Assembly: GCF_029760955.1 (NCBI RefSeq)
Contig: NZ_CP121682.1
Span: 6,014,001-6,078,000, forward strand
Length of the DNA: 64,000 nt
Reading direction: 5' to 3'
From: Streptomyces cathayae
Lineage (GTDB): Bacteria; Actinomycetota; Actinomycetes; Streptomycetales; Streptomycetaceae
A model generated the notes under the pieces. It had not been told where the DNA came from and ran no database searches. It worked only from the letters and a program-made list of their open reading frames with translations. The position numbers were made by a program, and so were the translations under genes. Positions 18,139 to 27,282 of the stretch are shown one piece after another. Numbering within the stretch: position 1 is the stretch's first letter; every line of letters begins with the position of its first letter.

Positions 18139-18612
18139 CTACGGCCGCCACACGTACCGCACATCCGGCTCCCGCTCCTCGTTCCCGCCGCCGTCCGTCC
18201 ACTCCACGGCCTCGAAGCCGTGCCGCTGGTAGAAGCGGTGCGCGGGCGCGTTGACCTGGAAGGTCCACAGGTAAAGGCCCCGCGGGCTGCGCTCCTTGGC
18301 CAGCGCGACGAAACGGTCACCGATTCCGCGCCCGTGCCACTCGAGGGCGAGGTACAACTGCGCCAGTTCCTCGCCCTCCAGCACCATCACCCCGACGACA
18401 CCGCCACCACCCTCCGCTTCCGTCTCCGCCACCCATGTCTCGTGCAGCGGCACGAGGACGTGACGGAAGTAGCCGTACACCTCGTCGTCGGTCCGCGGCC
18501 GGACCACGCTCGGCAGCGCGGCGGCGAAGGACCGCAGCCAGACGCCGGCCGCGGCGTCGGCGTCTTCGGGTGAAACGGCTCGGCGCAGCACCATGGTCCG
18601 CTCGTCGGCCAT
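18139..18612 (-). CDS. GNAT family N-acetyltransferase
   Basis: A 157-residue acetyltransferase. The acetyl-CoA binding motif A is LALEWHGRGIGDRFVALAK (RxxGxG/A form) near residue 100, and motif B is FYQRHGFEAVEW near the C-terminus. The substrate is unknown. The ATG at 18612 overlaps the stop of the RidA gene (TGATG), so translation is coupled. It converges on the damaged pip gene with a 9-nt gap. Confidence 0.85.
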   Translation of the reverse strand: MADERTMVLRRAVSPEDADAAAGVWLRSFAAALPSVVRPRTDDEVYGYFRHVLVPLHETWVAETEAEGGGGVVGVMVLEGEELAQLYLALEWHGRGIGDRFVALAKERSPRGLYLWTFQVNAPAHRFYQRHGFEAVEWTDGGGNEEREPDVRYVWRP

Positions 18613-19034
18613 CAGGAGACCGCCGCCGCCGTCGTGTCCGGGACGACGGCCGTCGCGGTGATCTCGACGAGCTGCCCGGGGTAGCCGAGGCAGGCCACAC
18701 CGATCAGGGTCGACGAGTGGGGCCCGGCGCTCAGCCCGGACGCCTCCACCACGTCCCACACGGCGGAGAGCACCGCGGGCTCGGCACTCACCGCATACAC
18801 GTCCGTGGCGACGACATGCTCCAAGCCGCTGCCCACCGCTCGCAGCTGCTTCTCGAGGTTGGCGATCACCTGCCGGGCCTGCCGCACCGGATCCCCTTCG
18901 CCGACCAGTTTCCCGTCCGCGTCCAGCGGAACGGACCCGGCGAGGAACGCCAGCCTGGTGCCCGCCTCCACGACGGAGACGTGGGAGTAGGCGGGCGGGG
19001 GGAACAACGTGGGGACGGTGACGCGCCGGATCAC
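18612..19034 (-). CDS. RidA/YjgF family protein
   Basis: A 140-residue Rid-family protein. Family members hydrolyse reactive enamine/imine intermediates or act in catabolic pathways. The visible pattern is AFLAGSVPLDADGKLVGEGD, QARQVIANLEKQL, ATDVYAV and the C-terminal LVEITATAVV. The catalytic Arg of RidA itself (in the segment before EITAT) is not present, so it belongs to another Rid subgroup with uncertain activity. The GTG at 19034 has GGAG 6 nt upstream. It is divergent from the nucleotidyltransferase gene and coupled to the GNAT gene. Confidence 0.82.
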   Translation of the reverse strand: MIRRVTVPTLFPPPAYSHVSVVEAGTRLAFLAGSVPLDADGKLVGEGDPVRQARQVIANLEKQLRAVGSGLEHVVATDVYAVSAEPAVLSAVWDVVEASGLSAGPHSSTLIGVACLGYPGQLVEITATAVVPDTTAAAVS

Positions 19035-19184
19035 GTGGACTCCGATCTCAGAAGGGCGGACAACTCCTCGATCCTGTGCGCCCCGGCGCACCACCGCATC
19101 CAATTTTCGGTCGCCCCTCCTCGGCCACCCCCGTACCCTGCGTGTCGGCCACTCCGCGCACCGATGCCCGTCAGGAGCCCCGCA

Positions 19185-19973
19185 GTGCCCCCCTCTCTCC
19201 CCGAGCAGGCATTCCTCGACCGCACCGCCGACCGGCTCGCCGCCCTTCCCGGCGTCCGGGCAGTCACCCTCGGCGGATCACGTGCCCAGGGCACCGAACG
19301 GCCGGACAGTGACTGGGACTTGGCGGTCTACTACCGGGGAGCCTTCGACCCGGACGACCTGCGCGCGATCGGCTGGGAAGGCGAGGTCTCCGAGATCGGC
19401 GGCTGGGGTGGCGGCGTCTTCAACGGCGGCGCCTGGCTGACCGTCGACGGGCGCCGCGTCGACGTCCACTACCGCGACCTCGACGTCGTCAAGCACGAGC
19501 TGACCGAGGCGGAACACGGCCGTTTCCGCGTCGAGCCGCTGATGTTCCACCTCGCCGGCATCCCGACGTACCTGCTCGTCGCGGAGCTTGCGATCAACAG
19601 AACGTTGCGCGGCGACCTCCCCCGCCCCGCCGCCTACCCGCGGGCCCTGCGCGAGAGCGCCCCGCCCCGTTGGTACGGCATGGCCACCGCCATCCTCGCC
19701 TACGCCAAGGCCGGCCACGCACCCAAGGGCGCCCTCACCCAGGTCGCCGGGAGCATCGCCGTCGCCGCGACCCAGACCGCGCACGCGGTGATGGCGGCGC
19801 GCGGGGAGTGGGTCACCAACGAGAAGGGGCTGATCCACCGGGCGGGGCTGAGCGAAGCCGACGCCCTGCTGGAGTCGCTGACGGCAAGCCCGGACGATCT
19901 CGTGCACGCGGTCACGGCCGCCGAAACGCTGTTCTGTCGGGCCGTGGAGACAGCCCGGCGGCGATCCGGCTGA
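19185..19973 (+). CDS. Nucleotidyltransferase-domain protein
   Basis: A 262-residue protein with a Pol-beta-like nucleotidyltransferase fold: GGSRAQGTERPDSDWDLAVY at residues 30-49 gives the GS motif and the DxD metal ligands (D43, D45), and RVDVHYRD supplies the third Asp. A helical C-terminal half (about 130-262) resembles DUF4037-type proteins. Related enzymes adenylylate aminoglycosides or act as MNT/HEPN antitoxins; the function here is open. I chose the GTG at 19185 because CAGGAG lies 7 nt upstream; ATG 19164 is an alternative. Confidence 0.8.
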   Translation: MPPSLPEQAFLDRTADRLAALPGVRAVTLGGSRAQGTERPDSDWDLAVYYRGAFDPDDLRAIGWEGEVSEIGGWGGGVFNGGAWLTVDGRRVDVHYRDLDVVKHELTEAEHGRFRVEPLMFHLAGIPTYLLVAELAINRTLRGDLPRPAAYPRALRESAPPRWYGMATAILAYAKAGHAPKGALTQVAGSIAVAATQTAHAVMAARGEWVTNEKGLIHRAGLSEADALLESLTASPDDLVHAVTAAETLFCRAVETARRRSG

Positions 19974-20204
19974 GTGTCAGCGGTGTCAGCCGGCGAGGCG
20001 CGCGCCGCGCGGGGGCGAGGTGAACTGCATCGCGAACGTGCGGGTCGGCCAAGCGTGACGCGCTGACCGGCGGTGGCTGTACGTGGCCGATGCGGGGCTT
20101 GTACGCGGGGTGAGCCGTGACGGGGCCGCTGCGGGGCGGGTTGGTTGCGTACGCGACGACGGTGCGGGGTGTTCGGCGGTGAGTATGTACGGGAGGTGCC
20201 GGGC

Positions 20205-21044
20205 GTGGAAGAACAGCGACAGCAGGTGGACGGCCAGGAGCAGGAGGCCAGCGCGGGCATCCTGCACGTCTTCGGACGGCAGTTGAAGCTGTGCAGGGAG
20301 CGGGCGGGGCTGGATCGGGCGGAGTTGGGGAGCAGGGCGGGGTACTCCGCGTCGACCATCGCCAGCTTCGAGCAGGGGAGGCGGATCCCGCCGCCCAAGT
20401 TCATCGACAACGCGGATGAACTGCTCGACGCGGGTGGGTTGTTGAAGGCGGGGAAGGAGGAGGTGGCTCGGGCGCAGTATCCGGCGTTCTTTCGGGATGC
20501 GGCGCGGTTGGAGGGCGAGGCGGTTGAGATTCACCTGTACGACACTCACCTGGTCAACGGGCTGCTGCAGACGGAGGAGTACGCGCGGGCGGTCTTCGCC
20601 ATGTGGCAGCCGCTTCTGGACGAGGCGATCATCGAGCAGCGTGTCGCCGCACGACTGGCACGACAGGAGATCTTCACTCGGCGCCCCGCGCCACACCTCA
20701 GCTTCGTGATCGAGGAGACTGTCCTGCTCCGCCCGATTGGCGGCAAGGCTGCCTGGCGGGGCCAGTTGGAGCACCTGATGCTGATCGCGGAGAAGCGCAA
20801 CGTGGTGATCCAGGTGATGCCGCTCTCTCGTCAGGAACACGCGGGACTGGCTGGACCGTTCACCTTGATGGAGACCAGGGATGAGCGGAGGATCGCCTAC
20901 ACGGAAGTGCAGGGTGACAGCCGTGTCCACACAGAGCGTCGGAAGGTACGAGGTCTTGAGCGCACATACGGGATCCTCCGCGCTCAGGCCCTCACTCCGA
21001 CAGACTCGCTTGCGTTGATCGAGAAGCTGCTGGGAGAGAGATGA
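20205..21044 (+). CDS. XRE-family regulator with DUF5753 domain
   Basis: A 279-residue regulator of the WhiJ-like class common in Streptomyces. An XRE helix-turn-helix spans residues about 22-80 (LKLCRERAGLDRAELGSRAG, then STIASFEQGRRIPP), and DUF5753 fills about 95-275 (HLVNGLLQTEEYARAV, FVIEETVLLRPIGG, VVIQVMPLSRQEHAGL). GTG 20205 follows GGGAGG by 8 nt. It overlaps the DUF397 gene by 4 nt (ATGA). These pairs are thought to work together, with the small acidic partner modulating the DNA-binding protein. The 231 nt upstream hold no recognisable gene. Confidence 0.88.
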   Translation: MEEQRQQVDGQEQEASAGILHVFGRQLKLCRERAGLDRAELGSRAGYSASTIASFEQGRRIPPPKFIDNADELLDAGGLLKAGKEEVARAQYPAFFRDAARLEGEAVEIHLYDTHLVNGLLQTEEYARAVFAMWQPLLDEAIIEQRVAARLARQEIFTRRPAPHLSFVIEETVLLRPIGGKAAWRGQLEHLMLIAEKRNVVIQVMPLSRQEHAGLAGPFTLMETRDERRIAYTEVQGDSRVHTERRKVRGLERTYGILRAQALTPTDSLALIEKLLGER

Positions 21045-21253
21045 GCGGGGACAAGACCAGGCCTGACGTCGATGACTTGGCGTGGTTCAAGAGCAGTTAC
21101 AGCGCTGGCGATGGTGGCCAGTGCGTTGAGGTAGCCGCCGGGAGCGGTGTCGTGCGCGTACGCGACTCGAAGGACGAGGCGAGTGCCCTGGTCAGCCTTA
21201 CACCAGGTGCATGGGCGGAGTTCGTCGGATTCGCCGCCCGGCACACCGCGTAG
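21041..21253 (+). CDS. DUF397 protein
   Basis: A 70-residue protein with the full DUF397 pattern: LAWFKSSYSAGDGGQCVEVA, then VRVRDSKDEAS, and the closing WAEFVGFAA. It overlaps the XRE gene by ATGA and is the expected partner of a DUF5753 regulator. Function is known only in outline for this class (BldB/WhiJ-associated developmental regulation). Confidence 0.88.
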   Translation: MSGDKTRPDVDDLAWFKSSYSAGDGGQCVEVAAGSGVVRVRDSKDEASALVSLTPGAWAEFVGFAARHTA

Positions 21254-21591
21254 AGCGAAGAACACCTCGGTGCCCCGTGACCGCTGACCTGAGGCATGGG
21301 GCACCGGCGTACCCACGAGGACTGCGACGGCGACCGGCGGCCGGCCGCGATCTCGGCAGCCGTGGCCCACGGGAGGGAGGAACGACCCCGGTCCCGCGGA
21401 CATCCCGCGGAACAAGCGCGTCGCGGACCGTGTTCCTTCGAGAGCACCCTTTTCGCTCGCATTGGTCACATCCCGGAAACGAGACTGTCCCCTTCCCTCC
21501 GACCATCCCGTTTACGGTGGACATCGCGTCCCCAGCCCGGTCACCGTCGCCCGCGAGCCCGCCCCGCCCCCGACGAGACGACTGGAGCACC
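21254..21591. other. Gene-free interval before the FUSC gene
   Basis: 338 nt with no supported gene. I see CCGCGG-acat-CCCGCGG at about 21399-21415 as a short inverted repeat and TACGGT at 21513-21518 as a possible -10 for the FUSC gene, but no convincing -35. Confidence 0.4.
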
Positions 21592-23478
21592 GTGTCCCGC
21601 ACCACGCCCGCCGTACCCCTCTGGCTCGCCCACGCCCTGCGGGCCCAGCGCGGACCGGTCCCGTGGAGCGCGGTCACGCGGGGAGTACTGGGCGGCGGGC
21701 CCCTGCTGGTCGCCGCCCTCCTCGCCGGGCACCCCACCCTCGGCGTCGTCGCCGCCATCGGCGCCATGTTCGCCGGGATCAACGACCTGCCGGGCAGCCG
21801 ACGCGCCTCCGTCAGCCGGATCGGAGTGCCCGCGCTCGCCGGGGCGGCCGGGCTCCTCGTCGGGACGTACGCGGGGGACCACCTCCCGGCCGTACCGCTG
21901 ACCCTGGCCCTGACAGGGTGCGGGCTGGTCGCCGGCGCGGTCAGCGCGCTGAGTCCCACCGGCTCCGCCGCCGGGATCCAGTTGCTCGTCGGGGCCGCCG
22001 TCGGCGCCGGAATGCCCCTGCCCGAACCAGGAGGGCAGCGGGCGCTCGCCTTCCTCGCCGGAGCCGCGTGGCTGCTCCTGCTGCGGCTGGCGCTGCCCGC
22101 TTGGGGGTCCCTCGCGGGAGACTTCCGGTTCGACGGCGAGCGGCATGCCGTGGCCGGCGTGTACGAGGCCGTCGCCGCGCTGCTCGACGCCGCCGGCTCA
22201 CCCGCCGCCACCGCGCGGCGTGCCGCACTCACCGCCGCCCTCGACCACGCGCAGGACGCGCTCGCCGGACCCCGGCTGCGGCGGTACGCCGGTTCCGCGG
22301 CCGAACGGCGACTGCACGCCCAGTACGCCGCCGCGCTGCCGCTGGCGGAGGCCGCGACCGCGCTGGCCTGGGCGGGGGAGGCCGTACCGGCTCGTGCGTC
22401 CGAAGGGCCCCGGCGGCTCGCCGTCGCCGTACGCGACGGTGAGCCCAGCGGGCCGCTGCCCGCACCCTCCCGGTCCGTCCCCGCGCTGCGCGCCCTCGAC
22501 GACGCCCTCCTGCGCGCCGCCGTGGCCTTCGACCGGGCCGACGGCGGCGACCTGCACACGCGCCGCCGGTCCCGCGCCGCTCTCACCCGTACCCTCCTCG
22601 GCCCCCGGGGACAGGAGTACGGCCTGCGGGTCGCCCTCTGCTTCGGCGTGAGCGTCGCCGTCGCCCAGGCCCTGTACCACGCCCGCTGGGACGGGCAGCA
22701 CACGTACTGGTACTGGCTGCCCGTCACCGCCGTCTTCCTCGTCAAGCCCGACCTCGGACCGCTCGCCTCGCGGGTGCTGAACCGGGCTGCCGGAACCGTG
22801 CTCGGGGCGCTCCTGTTCGCCGGGTCCGCCGCCGTGCTGCCCCGGCCGGAAGGACTCATCGCGCTGGTGGCGGTCAGCGGGGCGCTCATCCCGGTCGCCG
22901 CCCGGCACTTCGCCGCGCAGACCACCGTCATCACCGTGCTCGTGCTCGCCCTGGTGATGGTGGGCGGTGAACCGCAGGCCTCCGTGGCACGGATCGGCGA
23001 GACGCTGCTGGCCTGTGTCATCGTGCTCGTCGTCGGGCACCTGCCGATGCCCGTGCGGCGCGGCGGCGCCATCCGGGTCCGGCTCACGGAAGCGGGGGAG
23101 GCCGCGCACGCGTACCTCGCCCATGTGCTGGACGGGTCCGGCGACCGCACGGCCCGCTGGGTCCTGCGCCGTGAGGCCTACCGCGCCCTCGCCGAGGCCC
23201 GCGGCGCCATCGCGCTCGCCTCCGCGGAGCTGCCCGCGCTCGCCCGGCACGCCGACGGCGCGGACGAGTTCGCCGCCCTCCTCGAACGGCTCGTCGACAC
23301 CACCACCGCCTGCGCCGTCCACCTCGACGACACGGGACGGCTCGACACCCGTCACGCCGAGCAGCTCGCCGAACTCCGGGACGCCCTCGACCGGCGCCGC
23401 GAGCGCGTCGGGGTCCGGCTGCCGGAGCTGCCCAGCGCCGGGCGAGCAGATGGCGGGGTGCGGTCCGTGCGGCCGTGA
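21592..23478 (+). CDS. FUSC family membrane protein
   Basis: A 628-residue protein of the fusaric-acid-resistance/aromatic-acid-exporter superfamily. There are two similar membrane blocks of about six segments each: residues about 30-180 and about 350-495 (the second with the FUSC hallmark YWYWLPVTAVFLVKPDLG). Each is followed by a soluble helical part. It probably exports small organic acids or similar compounds. The GTG at 21592 is preceded by GGAG. No adjacent membrane-fusion protein gene is present. Confidence 0.85.
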   Translation: MSRTTPAVPLWLAHALRAQRGPVPWSAVTRGVLGGGPLLVAALLAGHPTLGVVAAIGAMFAGINDLPGSRRASVSRIGVPALAGAAGLLVGTYAGDHLPAVPLTLALTGCGLVAGAVSALSPTGSAAGIQLLVGAAVGAGMPLPEPGGQRALAFLAGAAWLLLLRLALPAWGSLAGDFRFDGERHAVAGVYEAVAALLDAAGSPAATARRAALTAALDHAQDALAGPRLRRYAGSAAERRLHAQYAAALPLAEAATALAWAGEAVPARASEGPRRLAVAVRDGEPSGPLPAPSRSVPALRALDDALLRAAVAFDRADGGDLHTRRRSRAALTRTLLGPRGQEYGLRVALCFGVSVAVAQALYHARWDGQHTYWYWLPVTAVFLVKPDLGPLASRVLNRAAGTVLGALLFAGSAAVLPRPEGLIALVAVSGALIPVAARHFAAQTTVITVLVLALVMVGGEPQASVARIGETLLACVIVLVVGHLPMPVRRGGAIRVRLTEAGEAAHAYLAHVLDGSGDRTARWVLRREAYRALAEARGAIALASAELPALARHADGADEFAALLERLVDTTTACAVHLDDTGRLDTRHAEQLAELRDALDRRRERVGVRLPELPSAGRADGGVRSVRP

Positions 23479-23613
23479 GCGGCCGGTGACCCCGGGGCCC
23501 CCGCGCGCGCACGACCGGTGCGAAAGATCTCGGGACCGGGCGGGCGGGTTCCGATGAGTTCCGGAGGCGTCGTCGGTCACCCCTTGCAACGGGACCGTCG
23601 TACAGGAGGAACC

Positions 23614-24303
23614 ATGTCGCTTCCGGAGATCGTCTCGCGTGCCGACTGGCGCGCGGCGCGCGAGGGACTGCTGGTCAAGGAGAAGGTCGTCACCCGCGCG
23701 CGGGACGCGCTCAACGCCGAGCGGCGTCGGCTGCCGATGGTCGGGATCGACCGGGAGTACGTTTTCGAGGGTGGTGACGGGAAGGCCTCGCTGCTCGATC
23801 TCTTCGAGGGGCGGCGGCAGCTCGTCGTGTACCACTTCATGTTCGCGCCGGAGTGGGACGCCGGGTGCCGCAGCTGCTCCGCTTTCCTGGACCAGATCGG
23901 GCACCTCGCCCATCTGAAGGCCCGCGACACCGCCTTCGCGGCCGTCTCCCGGGCGCCGTACCGGAAGATCCTGCCGTTCAAGGCGCGGATGGGCTGGACG
24001 CTGCCCTGGTACTCCTCCTTCCCCGGCGACTTCGACGAGGATTTCGAGGTCACGCTCGAGCGTGCGGGAGAGCTGGTCGAACGGCCCGGTCTCAGCTGCT
24101 TCCTACGGGACGGGGACCGGGTCTTCCACACCTACTCGACCTATGGGCGCGGCCTCGACGGGATCGGCTCGACCACCACCCTGCTGGACCTGACGGCACT
24201 CGGCCGGCAGGAGGAGTGGGAGGAGCCCAGGGGGCGGGCGTCGGCTTTCGGCGCCCCGGCGGGCAGCGAGCGGATCCGCTATCACGACGAGTACGACGAT
24301 TAG
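23614..24303 (+). CDS. DUF899 thioredoxin-like protein
   Basis: A 229-residue DUF899 protein. The thioredoxin-like core carries a CxxC pair in WDAGCRSCSAFLDQIGHL (about residues 82-100), and the family patterns YVFEG, YHFMFAP, GLSCFLRDG and YHDEYDD are all present. A redox role is likely; no substrate is known. The ATG at 23614 has AGGAGGA immediately upstream at ideal distance. Confidence 0.85.
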   Translation: MSLPEIVSRADWRAAREGLLVKEKVVTRARDALNAERRRLPMVGIDREYVFEGGDGKASLLDLFEGRRQLVVYHFMFAPEWDAGCRSCSAFLDQIGHLAHLKARDTAFAAVSRAPYRKILPFKARMGWTLPWYSSFPGDFDEDFEVTLERAGELVERPGLSCFLRDGDRVFHTYSTYGRGLDGIGSTTTLLDLTALGRQEEWEEPRGRASAFGAPAGSERIRYHDEYDD

Positions 24304-24387
24304 GTCTCAGTAGTGTCACCGGGCGAGGCGTTCTACCTGCCGCCGGCGTTTGACTCCAGGAGTGCGACGCCGAACGGGAGGCAGCAG

Positions 24388-24573
24388 GTGAACGGGCGAA
24401 CGGTGATCGAACGCTTTCCCGCGGGCGGGCCGCGGGGGTCCTGGCCGGCGGAGGAGTTCGCGCGGGAGCGGCGTCTGGAGGGTCTGCCCGCCGAGGTCGT
24501 CATGGACCTCGCGACCGACATGTTCCTGGTGGTGGTCCGCAGCGGCGACGGCGGCGCCCAGGCGGCCGGGTGA
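24388..24573 (+). CDS. Small hypothetical protein, 61 aa
   Basis: A 61-residue acidic protein without a domain I recognise (core: AEEFARERRLEGLPAEVVMD). The GTG at 24388 has GGGAGG 6 nt upstream, a much better start than the in-frame GTG at 24313. Codon bias matches its neighbours. I recall similar short proteins in other Streptomyces. Confidence 0.55.
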   Translation: MNGRTVIERFPAGGPRGSWPAEEFARERRLEGLPAEVVMDLATDMFLVVVRSGDGGAQAAG

Positions 24574-24583
24574 GGCCCGGTGC

Positions 24584-24994
24584 CTAGGCGGTGACCGGGC
24601 GGGACCAGCTCGGGGTGGTGTCCGTCAGGCGGCACACCGCCAGGTAGAGCGGTATCGGCGGGGTGTAGGGAAGCGTGCAGTCGGGGCGGTGGATCAGGTC
24701 GGGCAGGCGCGTGGCGTCCGGTACGAGGGCGCCGGTGTCGTAGCGCGCGGGGGCGGGCCACTCCAGGGCGTAGTCGGAATCGGACGGAACCAGCCACCAC
24801 CAGTGCGCCTCGTCGGCGTACACGCACCCCACCCGGGGCAGCCGGGGCAGCACCAGTGGTCCGAAGCGGGCCGGTACCGCCACCGCGTCGCAGCCCATCG
24901 GCGCCGTCATCCCCTCGGGGACGGGCAGCCGCCGGGGCGGTACGGCCGGTGTGTGCCGTCCGCGCTGGAGGCGGACCAGCGTGTTCAGACTCAT
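24584..24994 (-). CDS. Hypothetical protein, 136 aa
   Basis: A 136-residue protein with no named domain. Its Trp-rich centre (DEAHWWWLVPSDSDYALEWP) and the Pro/Thr-rich end are distinctive. It starts 14 nt after the stop of the anti-sigma-like ATPase gene on the same strand and is probably co-transcribed with it. I recall it as a frequent companion of such ATPase genes in Streptomyces; that is not verified. Confidence 0.6.
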   Translation of the reverse strand: MSLNTLVRLQRGRHTPAVPPRRLPVPEGMTAPMGCDAVAVPARFGPLVLPRLPRVGCVYADEAHWWWLVPSDSDYALEWPAPARYDTGALVPDATRLPDLIHRPDCTLPYTPPIPLYLAVCRLTDTTPSWSRPVTA

Positions 24995-25008
24995 GGTGCG
25001 GGCACCTG

Positions 25009-25737
25009 TCACACCCGTCCTCCGTCGCGGCCGTGCCGGCGCGTGGGGACGTACCCGCGCTGATGTGTGTGCGGGGCCGCCGTCGACAGCGCGGCTGTCG
25101 CGGACCTCGGGGCCACGGCGGCGTGGTGCCGCTGCTGGGCCTCCTCGCCGTCCGGGCCGTCGTCCGATCCGCCGGCGGGGTCCGGCTTGGGCCGCTCGCC
25201 CCAGCCGAGGTCGTTGTGCGGCTCGTCGGGAGGGCGCGCCAGGTCCGCCCTGCGGGGCAGCTCGGCCCAGACCAGCAGCCCGGGACCGTGTTCGTGGGCA
25301 CCCCAGGCGTGGCACACGGCGTCGACGAGGAGCAGGCCCCTGCCGTGCTCGTCCTCCGGCTGCTGCCGGGTGTTCGCCCGGGGCTGGTCGGGGCCGCAGC
25401 CCTCGTCCCGCACGGCTATGCGCACCAGGTCGTCGCCGTCGTGCAGCTCGCAGACTATGTGGCTGCTGGCCGTGTGCACGATGGCGTTGGTGACGAGCTC
25501 GGAGACGACCAGGGCCGCCGTGTCGCAGGTGTCCTCGCTGACCGCCCAGCCGGTCAGCCGGGCCCTCGTCAGGCGTCTGGCCTGCGCGGGGGAACCCGGA
25601 TGAGCGGCCAGTTCGAAACGGAACCGGCGCCGGGCAGCAGCCCCTGCGGCGTCGGCGGCTCCCAGGGTGGGGCCGAGGCCGGAGGGGCTCACAGCGGTGT
25701 CTGTTCCTAAGGGCGCGGGCGGAATCACGCTTGCCAC
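25009..25737 (-). CDS. HATPase_c anti-sigma-factor-like ATP-binding protein
   Basis: A protein of about 242 residues with a single GHKL ATPase domain of the SpoIIAB/RsbW type at residues about 35-165. The N box is ELVTNAIVHT, G1 is VRDEGCGPD, and G2 is GRGLLLVDAVCHAWG. There is no histidine-phosphotransfer or membrane region, so it is not a sensor kinase. A Pro/Glu-rich disordered tail follows. It is divergent from an XRE(DUF5753)-DUF397 pair, the classical trio in Streptomyces. The start is uncertain: GTG 25737 or GTG 25728 are both possible and neither has a strong ribosome binding site. Confidence 0.82.
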   Translation of the reverse strand: MASVIPPAPLGTDTAVSPSGLGPTLGAADAAGAAARRRFRFELAAHPGSPAQARRLTRARLTGWAVSEDTCDTAALVVSELVTNAIVHTASSHIVCELHDGDDLVRIAVRDEGCGPDQPRANTRQQPEDEHGRGLLLVDAVCHAWGAHEHGPGLLVWAELPRRADLARPPDEPHNDLGWGERPKPDPAGGSDDGPDGEEAQQRHHAAVAPRSATAALSTAAPHTHQRGYVPTRRHGRDGGRV

Positions 25738-25768
25738 TATCGCCCCGCCGTGCACACTTGGCAAGCAT

Positions 25769-25789
25769 CACTCTGAAAAATCCAGAGTG
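25769..25789. promoter_or_regulatory. Inverted repeat in the divergent ATPase/XRE promoter region
   Basis: CACTCTG (25769-25775) and CAGAGTG (25783-25789) form a perfect 7-bp inverted repeat around an A/T-rich 7-nt centre. It lies 31 nt upstream of the ATPase start and 182 nt upstream of the XRE start. It is a candidate operator for the neighbouring XRE regulator. Confidence 0.45.
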
Positions 25790-25970
25790 CTGTGTGACGG
25801 TCTGGACGGCCGTGGCACACTGCTCGCAACAGCATCCCGTGCGGCGCCAGTTGAGGCTTCCGGAGAAACGTTCGAACGAATGGGCGGATCTTCGAGGAGC
25901 TCTCGGATTGGCGCCGCCGGGCTGTCAGGAATCCTTTTCGTGGAGTGCATGGAGTTCGTGGAGGTGGAGC

Positions 25971-26831
25971 GTGAGTGAACCGCGGTCCGCGCCGACGGTC
26001 GGCCAGGTCGTCCTCGGCCGGCGCCTGCTGGATCTGCGGGAAAGCGCCGGCCTCAAGCGCGAGGAGGCCGCCCGCGTCCTTCGCGTCGCCCCCGCCACGA
26101 TCCGCCGCATGGAGACGGCCGAGGTCGCGCTCAAGATCCCGTACCTCCAGCTGCTGCTGAAGGCATACGGCGTCTCCGACGAGGAGACCGAGGCCTTCGT
26201 CCAACTGGCCGAGGACGCCAACCGGCCCGGCTGGTGGCAGCGCTTCCACGAGATCCTGCCCGGCTGGTTCTCGATGTACGTCAGCCTGGAGGGCGCGGCC
26301 ACCCTCATCCGCAGCTACGAGCCCCACTTCGTCCCCGGACTGCTGCAGACCGAGGACTACGCGCGTGCCGTACTGCGCTCGGGTGCCATCGGGCAGACCA
26401 GTCCCGAGGACATCGAGGGGCACGTCGCGCTGCGCATGCAACGGCAGGAACTGCTCACCCGTGACGACGCGCCCCGGCTGTGGGTCGTCATGGACGAGAC
26501 GGCGTTGCGCCGCCCGGTCGGCGGCCCGGAGGTGATGCGTGCCCAGATCGACAGACTCCTCGACGCCACGAAGAGGCCCAACGTGACACTGCAGGTCGCC
26601 CCGTTCGCGGGCGGCCCGCACCCCGGCACGTACGGGCCGTTCGTGCTGTTCCGGTTCGGCATGCCCGAACTGCCGGACATGGTCTACAGCGAGTACCTGA
26701 CCGGCGCCGTCTACCTGGACGCGCGTACCGAGGTGGCGACCCACCTCGAGGTCATGGACCGCATGGCGGCGCAGGCCGCCTCAGCACATCGCACGAAGGT
26801 GATCCTCCGGGATCTCCGCAAGGAGCTGTGA
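25971..26831 (+). CDS. XRE-family regulator with DUF5753 domain
   Basis: A 286-residue WhiJ-like regulator. The HTH spans residues about 15-72 (RLLDLRESAGLKREEAARVL, then ATIRRMETAEVALKIP) and DUF5753 covers about 100-280 (FVPGLLQTEDYARAVL, WVVMDETALRRPVGG, VTLQVAPFAGG). The GTG at 25971 is preceded by GGAGG at good distance. It is followed without any gap by a DUF397 gene. It is only moderately similar to the regulator at 20205, so the two look like independent family members and not a recent duplication. Confidence 0.88.
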   Translation: MSEPRSAPTVGQVVLGRRLLDLRESAGLKREEAARVLRVAPATIRRMETAEVALKIPYLQLLLKAYGVSDEETEAFVQLAEDANRPGWWQRFHEILPGWFSMYVSLEGAATLIRSYEPHFVPGLLQTEDYARAVLRSGAIGQTSPEDIEGHVALRMQRQELLTRDDAPRLWVVMDETALRRPVGGPEVMRAQIDRLLDATKRPNVTLQVAPFAGGPHPGTYGPFVLFRFGMPELPDMVYSEYLTGAVYLDARTEVATHLEVMDRMAAQAASAHRTKVILRDLRKEL

Positions 26832-27143
26832 ATGAACCACCTCACGTCCCTGTCCCTGTCCATGGCACTGGGCTCCTCCCTCCCGCTGCCCCGGCCGCGG
26901 GTCCGCACCGAGCGGATCTACAACGGCATGCCCGCACGGGAGCTGGGCAGCGAGGGCTGGCACAAGCCGTGGAGCGGCGGCAACGGCGGCAACTGCCTGG
27001 AGGCGATGAAGCTCGACGACGGCCGGATCGCCGTACGGCAGTCCACCGACCCGGACGGACCGGCGCTCATCTACACCTCGGCCGAGATGACGGCCTTCAT
27101 CGAGGGAGCCAAAGCGGGAGAGGCGGATTTCCTGCTGTCCTGA
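26832..27143 (+). CDS. DUF397-type protein with N-terminal extension
   Basis: A 103-residue protein whose C-terminal 75 residues have the DUF397 layout: YNGMPARELGSEGWHKPWSG, GGNCLEAMKLDDGRIAVRQS, and IYTSAEMTAFIEGAKAGEAD. The first 25 residues are an extra Ser/Leu-rich stretch. Its ATG abuts the TGA of the XRE gene, and AAGGAG lies just upstream inside that gene. It is the partner of the regulator at 25971. Confidence 0.82.
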   Translation: MNHLTSLSLSMALGSSLPLPRPRVRTERIYNGMPARELGSEGWHKPWSGGNGGNCLEAMKLDDGRIAVRQSTDPDGPALIYTSAEMTAFIEGAKAGEADFLLS

Positions 27144-27282
27144 CGCTTGCCGACCGTTCTACCGTTGCCTCCCGTCCACCGTCGCCTCCCGGCGTACAGC
27201 CGATGTTGCTTGTCCCCCCACCGCACACTGGTTCGGCCCTGAAATTGATCACTGACAGTTGCAGACACTTACGGAGTCCGTC

